A stretch of DNA of 64,000 nt from Curvibacter sp. CHRR-16 (GTDB taxonomy: Bacteria; Pseudomonadota; Gammaproteobacteria; Burkholderiales; Burkholderiaceae_C): contig NZ_JAHCSH010000006.1 in NCBI RefSeq assembly GCF_018474005.1, positions 1 through 64,000 of the forward strand. Direction: 5' to 3'. The notes under the pieces were generated by a model. The model was not told the DNA's origin. It saw only the letters and a program-made list of their open reading frames with translations, and did no database searches. Positions 19,089-27,617 of the stretch are shown piece after piece. The position numbers were made by a program, and so were the translations under genes. Within the stretch, counting starts at the first letter, position 1. Each line of letters starts with the position of its first letter.

Positions 19089-21890
19089 ATGAAGTGCTGC
19101 AGTTTGTTGGACATTCGCCGCGGATGCGCATGCATGCTGGTAGCCGCCGGGGTGGCAGGCCCTTGCTGGGCACAAACATCCGCAGGCGCTAGCTCTGCAA
19201 GCCCACACATCGACAGCACCAAGGCGTACGCCATACCAGCGGGCCCATTGCTGCAAGTACTGATGCGCTTTGCCGCCGAAGCAGACATCAATCTGTCGTT
19301 TGATGCGGAACTGCTGGCCAACAAACAATCGACCGGACTGCAGGGACGCTATAAGACCTATGAGGGCTTGAGCACACTGCTGCACGGACATGGCTTGCGG
19401 GCACAAAGCACACAACATGGCTTCACGGTGGTGAAAGACCAAGACACCCGTCGCACTAGCCAAGAAACGGTGGGTGAGCTGCCTACCGTTACCGTAGTAG
19501 ATACAGCCATTGGCTCCACCAATGCCCTCTCCCGCGAGATGCTGCAAAGCCTGCCCAGCCTCAATGGCGACTTCACCAGTCAACTCAAAATCAATCCCAA
19601 CATCCAGTTTGCGGAAACACAGCTGTCATCCCAAACGGGGGGGGAAATCAGCCCGGCCGAGATCAGCATCCACGGCTCCAAGCCATACCAAAATGAAATA
19701 CTGCTCGATGGCTTTTCGATTGCCAACGACATCGACCCTGGCAGCAAAGGGGTGACCTCTACGCAAGACCCTGAGTTCATTCCTGCGGGCTCACAGGCTT
19801 TGGCGGTAGATGCCGATTTGCTATGCAATGTCACCGTCAAAGACAGCAACGTATCGGCCGAATACAGCCGTTTTACAGGCGGCGTGGTAGAGGCCGAGCT
19901 GTGCAAAGCCCGCAAAGCCTTTGGCGGCAAAGTATCGGTGGGCTATAGCGGCTCCAACTGGACACACTTGATCATTGATCCCGCCCAAGAAGCGGAATTC
20001 AACAATTCCTCCAGCGCCGACAACCAACCCCAATTTCGCAAATGGACTTACAAAGCCAGCGTCGAAACCCGCCCCAGTGCGGATTGGGGCTTGGCCATTA
20101 GCACGGTGCGCCGCACCTCTGACATTCCCCTCATCCAATACACCGCCACAGGTCAAACCAATACCCAAACGCGGGTCAATGACACACTGGCGATCAAAGC
20201 AGATTGGAGTCCGCAAGGCAGCCGCGACAGCGCGGACTTGACTATGGTCTATGCACCCAGCGAAGGGCGCTATTTCATCAAAAACGCCAAGGACAGCGAC
20301 TACACCTTGGTCGGTGGCGGCTTGGCTTTGTCCGCCCGTTTGGTACGCGGGTTGGAAGCACAAACTCTCACACAACAACTCAGCTTCACACAAACACAGC
20401 AATCGCGCCAATCCGACACCGATTACTACACCCCCTGGCGCTGGTCCACCGCCAAAAACTGGGGCGATCGGTCTTTGTCCAGCAACGCGGTCACCACCAC
20501 CAGCATTGAGGGCAGTTTTGGCAATGTGGAGCAGCAGCTCCAAACGTGGAATTACAAAATCAAATCCCAGCTCGATAGCTGGGATTGGGGCAAAGCCCAG
20601 CACCGCATGAGCACAGGCTTGGATCTCAAGCAGCAAAATGCCAAATACCAGCGCGTCAACGACTTCACCCAGTATTACGGCAACCCTACGCAAATCACCG
20701 CATGGACCAGCTCTCTGACGCAAGCCGGTTGTGCACTCGATATCCATGGTTGCTCCACCTCCCCCACGCTAACCAGTGGTAGCTTGGGCCAATACTTTCG
20801 CAACCGCTACGTGTACAAGGCCGGTACGCTGGATGTCGATGCCCAATCCTTCGGTGCGTTTGTAGAGGATCAAATCCGCTGGAACGACTGGACGTGGACA
20901 CTGGGGGCACGGGTGGACTACGACTCTTTGGTAGATGACACCAATGTGGCACCTCGCAGCAAAATGGACTGGGATGCCACAGAGGACCTGCGCCTGACTG
21001 CTGGCTTGAATCGCTACTACGGGCGCTCCCTCATGGCTTATGCCTTGCAAGAGCGTGTGCGCAGTCTGCGCTACACGCAAACACGCAATTCCGGTTCACT
21101 CACTTGGAATACAGCAACGCAAAACCGCCCTGCCAACCGCTTGCAAGACATCGACAGCCCTTACGACGACGAGTTGTTCCTGGGCATGCAGTGGAATTTG
21201 CAAACATGGGGAACTTGGGAAGCGGGCCTTACAGGGCGTGAAGGAAAAAACCAAATCGTCAAAAAAATCTACCGCAACCAAACCGGATGCGACGCCAACC
21301 AGTGCTATGTGTACACCAACAGTGGGGGCAGCACGACGGTGGATTTCACGTTGGGTTGGAGCAGCAACGAGCATTGGAACTGGGGCCCGACCGAAACCAC
21401 TGCATGGGCCTCGTTCAACAAAAGCGATGTGCGCAGCAACTACAGCACCTATGCGGACACCTACAGCGCCACGGATGACGAAATCGTCCAATACAACGGT
21501 CAGTTCATGCGCTATGCGGACATGCCCGCAGACAACTACAACCGCCCGTGGACTCTGCGCTTAGCAGCAATGACCAAAGTGCCACGGCACGATCTCACCA
21601 TCACCAACGTGCTGCGCATTCGCGCCGGTTATGAGCAAATGACACAGACGGGCACCACCACCTACAACGACACCACCGTCGATGTCTGGTCTAGCACCAA
21701 GCTGGCAGAGGCGGTAACGCTGGACACCGTGCTGCAGTGGACCCCGTATGTCCGCAAAAAACAGCAGCTGGATGTGAAGCTCACGATAGAAAACATCTTG
21801 GATCGCGCCAATATGACCACCACCACGAGCAGCTATGCCACCTATGAACGCGGACGTACTTTTATGCTGGAGGTGGGTTATGTGTTTTGA
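19089..21890 (+). CDS. TonB-dependent outer-membrane receptor/transducer with STN domain
   Basis: About 933 residues. A signal peptide (to about CWA-QT, residue 29) precedes an STN signalling domain (about 48-115), a TonB-box-like PTVTVVD, a plug domain and a beta-barrel ending in the canonical aromatic VGYVF. The STN domain shows it signals through the FecR/FecI pair upstream. Paired cysteines in two predicted loops (GCALDIHGC and GCDANQC) suggest disulfide-stabilised extracellular loops. ATG 19089 is preceded by GGAGG with 8-base spacing; the upstream in-frame TTG overlaps that site. The cargo is not evident from sequence, but the neighbouring peptidase and ABC transporter point to a protein or peptide. 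Confidence 0.9.
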   Translation: MKCCSLLDIRRGCACMLVAAGVAGPCWAQTSAGASSASPHIDSTKAYAIPAGPLLQVLMRFAAEADINLSFDAELLANKQSTGLQGRYKTYEGLSTLLHGHGLRAQSTQHGFTVVKDQDTRRTSQETVGELPTVTVVDTAIGSTNALSREMLQSLPSLNGDFTSQLKINPNIQFAETQLSSQTGGEISPAEISIHGSKPYQNEILLDGFSIANDIDPGSKGVTSTQDPEFIPAGSQALAVDADLLCNVTVKDSNVSAEYSRFTGGVVEAELCKARKAFGGKVSVGYSGSNWTHLIIDPAQEAEFNNSSSADNQPQFRKWTYKASVETRPSADWGLAISTVRRTSDIPLIQYTATGQTNTQTRVNDTLAIKADWSPQGSRDSADLTMVYAPSEGRYFIKNAKDSDYTLVGGGLALSARLVRGLEAQTLTQQLSFTQTQQSRQSDTDYYTPWRWSTAKNWGDRSLSSNAVTTTSIEGSFGNVEQQLQTWNYKIKSQLDSWDWGKAQHRMSTGLDLKQQNAKYQRVNDFTQYYGNPTQITAWTSSLTQAGCALDIHGCSTSPTLTSGSLGQYFRNRYVYKAGTLDVDAQSFGAFVEDQIRWNDWTWTLGARVDYDSLVDDTNVAPRSKMDWDATEDLRLTAGLNRYYGRSLMAYALQERVRSLRYTQTRNSGSLTWNTATQNRPANRLQDIDSPYDDELFLGMQWNLQTWGTWEAGLTGREGKNQIVKKIYRNQTGCDANQCYVYTNSGGSTTVDFTLGWSSNEHWNWGPTETTAWASFNKSDVRSNYSTYADTYSATDDEIVQYNGQFMRYADMPADNYNRPWTLRLAAMTKVPRHDLTITNVLRIRAGYEQMTQTGTTTYNDTTVDVWSSTKLAEAVTLDTVLQWTPYVRKKQQLDVKLTIENILDRANMTTTTSSYATYERGRTFMLEVGYVF

Positions 21891-24687
21891 GTCCGTGTCT
21901 CGCTGGTTGAAGCAAAGCGCTGTTTGGACATGCTGGGCGCTGCTAGCCATCCATGGCAGCCATGCCGGTGCACAAACCCCACTCCAATGGGATGCCAAGG
22001 TGGTGCGTGGTGAACTGCCCAATGGGCTGCAATACTTTGTGGTTCCCAACACCGCACCGCACAAGGCAGTGCAAATGCAGCTATTGGTAAAAGTGGGGTC
22101 ACTGGATGAAACTGCCCAGCAATCCGGGGTTGCACACATGGTGGAGCACATGGTGTTCCATGAAAGCCAAGATTTCCCCCAAGCACTGCATGGGCGCATT
22201 CAAGAGCTGGGTTGGCGCATTGGTAGCCAAGTCAATGCGGTCACCAATTACGAGCGCACGCTCTACATGCTGCAATTGGAAGGCGCGCAATCGCAGCAGT
22301 GGGACGAAGGCCTGCACTTGCTCTCACAAATAGCGGGCGGGGCCCGCATCCTTGGCCCCAGCTTGGACAAAGAGCGCCGCATTGTCTTGGAAGAGTGGCG
22401 CGGCAAACTAGGCATCACTGAACGCATGGAACGCCAGCGCCGCGAACTACTGCGCGCAGGCTCACTCTACCCAGAACGCCCCACCATCGGTAGCGAAGCA
22501 GGTATACGCCACCACAGTGCACAGACCTTGCAGCAGTTCTACCGCACCTGGTATCACCCCAACAACATGGCTTTGCTGATTGTGGGAGAGGTGGATGTTG
22601 CGCAGGTACAGCAACGCATTGCGCATTGGTTCGCTGCTTGGCAACGAGCCGACCTACCAGCGCGTGCTAACCCTGACCCCGTGCTAACGCCCGGTTTACG
22701 CATCGCCCGCATGCAAGACCCCGAAAGTGGCTCCAGCCAAGTGGCGTGGGTATACCGCTTCCAGGGCGATGAATCCGCCACCGAAACAGGCTTACGAGAG
22801 CGCTTATTGGATATGGCGACCAATGCCCTGTTGGTACAGCAAGTACGGCGACTCAACACCCAACTACCCACTGACGTAGAAAGCCTGACCACAGCCAAAG
22901 GCCAAATAGGGCGCACAACATTCACCTTGGCGTTGGCAGCCAGGGTATCGGTCAATGGGCATGCACAAGGTTTGCGCACCCTCTTAGAGACATTGGAGCG
23001 GCTGCGCCGGGATGGTTTCTATGCCAGCGACTGGGACAATCTGCGCACGCAATACCAGCAAAGCAATGCCCAAACCGTACTGCGTGCTCAGCAACGCGAT
23101 AACCAGCAGTGGATTCAGCTTTTGGCAGAAGTGGTGACCCAAGAACGGATACTGCAAGATCCGGTGCAAAAGCAAACCATGGTGCAAAACGCGCTGGACT
23201 CGCTCACCCTGCAAGACATCAACCACCGCTTGCGCACATGGCTTGCCAGCGCGGATCAATTGCTTTTCATGATGGCACCGGGCACTACCGAATTGCACCT
23301 GCCCACGCACAGCGCCGTGCAAGACCTGCAACACCAAGTAGGCCAAGCCAACTGGCCTGCTTTGCCATTGGCCACGCAAGCCCAAACAAACACCTCCGCA
23401 CTGCCCACACCGCCAGAGAGCCAACTGTCAGGCAGCGTGCTAGCGCGTCAACGATTCGGTGATGTGGTGCACTGGCAATTGAGCAATGGCGACCAACTGG
23501 TTTGGCTGCAGCGTGCCAATCAAGGACAAACGATGTACTTTGCCGCCGAATCGGCAGCAGGCTATCGACTACCGGGTCACGCAGCATGGCAAAACCAACT
23601 CGCCCAGCAACTGGGCGCACAAAGCGCGCCCCAAGGGTGGAGCCAAGAGCAATTCACACGCTGGCTGCAGCAGCAACCCCGCCTTGACAGCACGCAAACC
23701 GCCACGGCATGGACATGGCAATCACAAACCAAGGCCAGTCAATTGCGCCAGTTATGGCACCAATACTGGCTGCGCCAAAGCATGACACACATCAGCGACA
23801 CGGCCTTGCTAGAGAGCACGCGCAGCTTGGCACGCCAAATCAGCCGCAGCAGTACCAGCAGCAAAGACCAAGCGGCCTTGGCCATGGCTGCCATGCGCTG
23901 GGAACTGCAAAGCCAAGATGCCCCACCCGACGCCCTGAGCCTGCAAAATTTGCAAGCTAGCAGCTTGCAAACCCTGTGGGCAGCACACACGGCTCTGCCA
24001 GTCACTTACTACCTGAGTGGACAAGCCGATGAACAAGAAGTGCAGCACTGGGCCGAGCGCTACTTGGCCAGCCTGCCACGCCGCCAAACAGACCCACCAG
24101 CACCTACCGCCCAAGCGCTGCCAACACACCGAGGGACGCAAGAACAAGTGCTGTCCATTGGGTTGGAGCCACAGGCCTCGGTACAAGCCTATGGGGCCAC
24201 GCCGATGGTGTGGGATCCACTGGTTGCTATGCGTGTCAAAGTGCTGTCACAGGCGCTCTACCGCGCACTGCGCCACGAACTGCGCGAAAAAGAGAACGGC
24301 ATTTACCGCCTGCGTTTTAACCTCACGCTCAACCCCAGCACCCAGATGCTGGAGAGTGAAATAGCCTTCACAGCCGATCCAGAGCGCATGCCCCAGCTAT
24401 GGCAACGCGCCCAAACCTTGCTGGCCCAACCGGCCAACTACATCGACCCAGCGCAACTGCCAAGCATCAGCCAAACCCTGCAGCAATCGGAAGCACAGCG
24501 CCAGCTCGACGATGCCAGCTGGTTTTTGCGCCTGCAACTGAGCTGGCAACACTACCGCGACGCCCGTTATCTGCAACAAGCCCCCCAACTGGCTGCTCAA
24601 CTGAGCAGCAGCAGCGTGCTGGACTTGGCCCGCACCATCGACCTGCGCCGTGACTTGGCCAGCGTGCTGGTTTATCCCCGCCCTTGA
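21880..24687 (+). CDS. Periplasmic M16 zinc metallopeptidase (PqqL/FusC-like)
   Basis: About 935 residues with a signal peptide cut near SHAGAQT. The two-halved, four-domain M16A architecture has the inverted zinc motif HMVEH (86-90) and the third glutamate in KERRIVLEEW (164-173). The length matches PqqL and FusC, periplasmic proteases encoded beside TonB receptors that degrade imported protein substrates. ATG 21880 overlaps the receptor's stop by 11 bases and has GGAGG six bases upstream, so the two are translationally coupled. Confidence 0.9.
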   Translation: MCFESVSRWLKQSAVWTCWALLAIHGSHAGAQTPLQWDAKVVRGELPNGLQYFVVPNTAPHKAVQMQLLVKVGSLDETAQQSGVAHMVEHMVFHESQDFPQALHGRIQELGWRIGSQVNAVTNYERTLYMLQLEGAQSQQWDEGLHLLSQIAGGARILGPSLDKERRIVLEEWRGKLGITERMERQRRELLRAGSLYPERPTIGSEAGIRHHSAQTLQQFYRTWYHPNNMALLIVGEVDVAQVQQRIAHWFAAWQRADLPARANPDPVLTPGLRIARMQDPESGSSQVAWVYRFQGDESATETGLRERLLDMATNALLVQQVRRLNTQLPTDVESLTTAKGQIGRTTFTLALAARVSVNGHAQGLRTLLETLERLRRDGFYASDWDNLRTQYQQSNAQTVLRAQQRDNQQWIQLLAEVVTQERILQDPVQKQTMVQNALDSLTLQDINHRLRTWLASADQLLFMMAPGTTELHLPTHSAVQDLQHQVGQANWPALPLATQAQTNTSALPTPPESQLSGSVLARQRFGDVVHWQLSNGDQLVWLQRANQGQTMYFAAESAAGYRLPGHAAWQNQLAQQLGAQSAPQGWSQEQFTRWLQQQPRLDSTQTATAWTWQSQTKASQLRQLWHQYWLRQSMTHISDTALLESTRSLARQISRSSTSSKDQAALAMAAMRWELQSQDAPPDALSLQNLQASSLQTLWAAHTALPVTYYLSGQADEQEVQHWAERYLASLPRRQTDPPAPTAQALPTHRGTQEQVLSIGLEPQASVQAYGATPMVWDPLVAMRVKVLSQALYRALRHELREKENGIYRLRFNLTLNPSTQMLESEIAFTADPERMPQLWQRAQTLLAQPANYIDPAQLPSISQTLQQSEAQRQLDDASWFLRLQLSWQHYRDARYLQQAPQLAAQLSSSSVLDLARTIDLRRDLASVLVYPRP

Positions 24688-24699
24688 GACTGTTTCTGC

Positions 24700-26376
24700 A
24701 TGGACACTTTGCGCAATTTTTATTCCTTGGCCCGCCCCTTTTGGGGCGATAAGAAAAACTGGCGGGCTTGGTTACTGTTGCTCAGCATCATTGGCCTAGG
24801 GTTGGTGCTGGTACGCATGAACGTGTGGTTCAGCTTTTGGAACAAAGAGTTTTATGACGCCTTGGCTGCGTTGGATACGGACAAAATTTATCCCCTGTTA
24901 GGACAGTACTGCTTGCTCATTGCCGGGGCTGTGTTGGTGGCGGTATACGTCGATTGGCTGCGCAAGCTGCTCATCCTGCGCTGGCGTGAAGCGCTCACTG
25001 CCAGCCTGATCAGCCAATGGTTGCAGCACCACGCCTTCTACCGCCTAGGCTTGCAAAACGAACCCGACAACCCCGACCAACGCATCGCTGAAGACGCCAA
25101 CCTCTTGGTCACCGACAGCTTGGATATCTTGCGCTCCTTTATCAACGCAGTAGCCAAAATCGTGTCCTTCGTCGGCATGCTGTGGGTCATGTCCAGCCAA
25201 TTGATGCTGCCCTGGAATGGTCAAGACCTGCACATCCCGGGCTATCTGGTCTGGTTCAGTTTGGGCTACGCCTTGTTGGGTGCGGTCATTACCCACGCCA
25301 TCGGTAAGCGCTTGTTCCAACTGAACTGGGAACAGCAACGCAGCGAAGCCAGTTTTCGCGCATCCCTGCTGCGCAAACGCGACCATGCCGAGCAAATCGC
25401 CCTGTATGGAGGCGAAGCACGCGAGCAACAACACTTGCTACACCAATTTCGCAGCATTGCCAGCAATTGGGTCGCCCTCATGAACCGCGAACGCATGCTG
25501 GGCTTTTTCACCGTCGGCTACAACCGGGCCAACTCGATGGTGCCGCTGTTTGCTGCCATGCCCGCGTTTTTGCACAAGTCCATCAGCTTTGGCGACATGA
25601 TGCAAATCAGCACCGCCTTCATGCAAGTGAGCACCGCCATGAGTTGGTTTGTGCAAGCCTATGACGAACTGGCCAAACTCTCGGCCACTATCCAGCGATT
25701 GGCCCAATTCCAGCGTGCCATTGGCAGCGAACACCAGCAATGGAAACCACCAAGCACTGCACCCCAACTGCGCACCAATGCCTTGGTAGTACACAAACCC
25801 AATGGCATGGCGCTGCTGGCGCCGACCACGCTCTGCGCCCAAGCAGGCCAATGGTTGCACCTGCATGGCCCCAGCGGACTGGGCAAATCCACCCTGTTGC
25901 GCACCCTGAGCGGCATCTGGCCCTACTACCAGGGGCACTACAACACTCACGCGGGGCGCACCTTGTTGCTGCCCCAACAACCTTACTTGCCCGAAGACAG
26001 CTTGCGCGCCCTGCTGCAATACCCAGCCCCCAGTTCCACAGTAGTGGACAGCGCCATACTGCACCGAGCTTTGAGCTTGGTTGGTTTGGCTCACTTGCAC
26101 GACCATTTGGAAACACACCAAGAGTGGCAGCGGGTGCTATCGGGCGGAGAGCAGCAGCGCCTGTCCATCGCCCGGGCCTTGGTCTACCAGCCCGACTGTT
26201 TGCTATTGGACGAAGCCACCAGCCAACTGGACGAAACTGCCAGCCTGCAACTCATGCACACCCTGCGCCAGCAGCTACCCCAATGCGCTGTGCTGGCCAT
26301 TACCCACCAAACGGTGCTGCATCCCGTGTTTGACGAGCGCATCAGCTTGCAGCCAGCCAGCACCCAGGGTCACTAA
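24700..26376 (+). CDS. SbmA/YddA-type ABC transporter, fused membrane and ATPase domains
   Basis: A 558-residue half-transporter. The N-terminal membrane domain of the SbmA/BacA type (NVWFSFWNKEFYDALAALD is a family hallmark) covers about 1-320. The C-terminal ATPase has Walker A GPSGLGKST, signature LSGGEQQR and Walker B LLLDEATS. Relatives move peptides, bleomycin or vitamin B12 (Rv1819c), and E. coli YddA is encoded with the receptor YddB and protease PqqL. It starts 12 bases after the M16 peptidase gene. The location within the B12 genes leaves corrinoid transport as an alternative. Confidence 0.88.
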   Translation: MDTLRNFYSLARPFWGDKKNWRAWLLLLSIIGLGLVLVRMNVWFSFWNKEFYDALAALDTDKIYPLLGQYCLLIAGAVLVAVYVDWLRKLLILRWREALTASLISQWLQHHAFYRLGLQNEPDNPDQRIAEDANLLVTDSLDILRSFINAVAKIVSFVGMLWVMSSQLMLPWNGQDLHIPGYLVWFSLGYALLGAVITHAIGKRLFQLNWEQQRSEASFRASLLRKRDHAEQIALYGGEAREQQHLLHQFRSIASNWVALMNRERMLGFFTVGYNRANSMVPLFAAMPAFLHKSISFGDMMQISTAFMQVSTAMSWFVQAYDELAKLSATIQRLAQFQRAIGSEHQQWKPPSTAPQLRTNALVVHKPNGMALLAPTTLCAQAGQWLHLHGPSGLGKSTLLRTLSGIWPYYQGHYNTHAGRTLLLPQQPYLPEDSLRALLQYPAPSSTVVDSAILHRALSLVGLAHLHDHLETHQEWQRVLSGGEQQRLSIARALVYQPDCLLLDEATSQLDETASLQLMHTLRQQLPQCAVLAITHQTVLHPVFDERISLQPASTQGH

Positions 26377-26391
26377 AATCCCCCGCTCACC

Positions 26392-26811
26392 ATGAGCGAA
26401 ACATCCTCCCCATCCGTCAACACCACCGCCCCTGCCCCGGCAGAGGTGGTGAAACCCAAAATTGGCAGCTACCGCCGCCATTTGCTGATTTGCACCGGCC
26501 CGCGCTGCACCCAAGACGGACAGTCACAAGCACTGTTTGACAGTCTGGGACCCAAGTTCAAAGCCGCTGGGCTGGACGCGGGCGATCTGCGCGTCAAACG
26601 CTCGCGTGTGGGCTGCTTTGCCGCCTGCAAGGGCGGGCCTATTGTGTGCGTGCAGCCCGATGGCACGTGGTACTACAACGTGACCGAAGCCAATATGGAT
26701 CGCATCATCCACAACCACTTGGTTCATGGCGAAGTGGTGGCCGATTTGGTGTTTCATCAGGGGCCCGATGGTTCTGGTGAATCAGGCAAATCCTGCGGAG
26801 ACGCAGCATGA
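26392..26811 (+). CDS. Thioredoxin-like [2Fe-2S] ferredoxin
   Basis: A 139-residue cytoplasmic protein of the thioredoxin-like [2Fe-2S] ferredoxin family. The ligands are the cysteines in CTGPRC (two) and in GCFAACKGG (two), followed by the conserved VQPDGTWYYNV segment. Proteins of this family are often encoded with cobalamin genes and may provide electrons for cobalt or ring reductions. The stop overlaps the SUMT start as ATGA, so the two are translated together. A close relative is at 58779-59108. Confidence 0.88.
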   Translation: MSETSSPSVNTTAPAPAEVVKPKIGSYRRHLLICTGPRCTQDGQSQALFDSLGPKFKAAGLDAGDLRVKRSRVGCFAACKGGPIVCVQPDGTWYYNVTEANMDRIIHNHLVHGEVVADLVFHQGPDGSGESGKSCGDAA

Positions 26812-27563
26812 GCCTGTCCAATTTGTCGGTGCAAACACCGGGCACAGTGTCACTGGTAGGGGCTGGCCCCGGTGACGTGGAACTGCTCACACTGCGCGCA
26901 TGGCAGCGCCTGCGCATGGCCGATGTGGTGCTGTACGACAACCTCGTCAGCCCCGAAGTGCTGGCGCTGGTCAACCCACAGGCCAAGCAGGTGTACGTGG
27001 GCAAGAAAAAGTCCAACCACACCCTGCCGCAAGAGGACATTTGCCAGCTGCTGGTGGACGAAGCGCGCCAAGGCGTGCGCGTGGTGCGCCTCAAAGGCGG
27101 TGACCCCTTTGTGTTTGGCCGCGGAGGTGAGGAGCTGGAATTTGTCGTACAGCACGGTATTGCCGTCGAGGTGGTGCCCGGCATCACCGCCGCACTGGGC
27201 GCGGGGGCGGCGTTTGGCTTTCCACTCACCCACCGTGACCACGCGCAAAGCTGCCTGTTCGTCACCGGCCATGTGCAGGACAACGGTGTGCCGCTGAACT
27301 GGCCCGCCTTAGCCCAGCCCAACCAAACGCTGGTGTTCTACATGGGCATCACCGGGCTGGACGAAATCGCCACCCAACTGCAAGCCGCTGGCCTGCCCGC
27401 CACCACCCCTGCTGCCTTGGTCTACAAAGCCACTTGGCCTGAGCAGCGCATGGTGGTGAGCAGTCTGCAGCACTTGGCGCAAGACGCGCAGCAGCACGCC
27501 ATCAAGCCCCCTGCTTTGCTGGTGGTGGGGGGGGTGGTGAGCTTGACGAACATCAAGCGCTAG
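26808..27563 (+). CDS. cobA: Uroporphyrinogen-III C-methyltransferase (SUMT)
   Basis: A 251-residue single-domain SUMT that methylates uroporphyrinogen III at C-2 and C-7 to precorrin-2, the entry compound for cobalamin and siroheme. Motifs are VSLVGAGPGDVELLTLRA, VLYDNLVSPEVL, RLKGGDPFVFGRGGEE and VVPGITAALGAGAAFGFPLTHRDHA. It lacks the CysG oxidase/chelatase domain, so other enzymes must complete sirohydrochlorin. It is separated from the main corrin operon by the import cluster. Confidence 0.96.
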   Translation: MSLSNLSVQTPGTVSLVGAGPGDVELLTLRAWQRLRMADVVLYDNLVSPEVLALVNPQAKQVYVGKKKSNHTLPQEDICQLLVDEARQGVRVVRLKGGDPFVFGRGGEELEFVVQHGIAVEVVPGITAALGAGAAFGFPLTHRDHAQSCLFVTGHVQDNGVPLNWPALAQPNQTLVFYMGITGLDEIATQLQAAGLPATTPAALVYKATWPEQRMVVSSLQHLAQDAQQHAIKPPALLVVGGVVSLTNIKR

Positions 27564-27571
27564 GGCTACAC

Positions 27572-27610
27572 CCTCTCCTATGCTGCAGCTTGGTTGCAGG
27601 ACAGGAGAGG
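27572..27610 (+). repeat. Hairpin covering the ribosome-binding site of the phosphofructokinase gene
   Basis: CCTCTCCT (27572-27579) pairs perfectly with AGGAGAGG (27603-27610). An inner stem, CTGCA (27583-27587) with TGCAG (27595-27599), stacks below it. The right arm contains the GGAG of the Shine-Dalgarno region GGAGAGGAG (27604-27612) that serves the ATG at 27618. The structure could limit translation. It begins 8 bases after the cobA stop. Confidence 0.6.
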
Positions 27611-27617
27611 AGACGCC

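Noticed and set aside
24700..26376. ABC transporter called simply a B12 importer because of its location
   Set aside because: SbmA-type proteins move many substrates, and the gene is tightly linked to the receptor and M16 protease; the B12 role is kept only as an alternative.
26392..26811. Ferredoxin gene next to the importer as evidence that ferredoxin is the imported cargo
   Set aside because: The protein lacks a signal peptide, belongs to a different (thioredoxin-like) ferredoxin fold and is coupled to cobA, so it fits corrin metabolism rather than being imported cargo.
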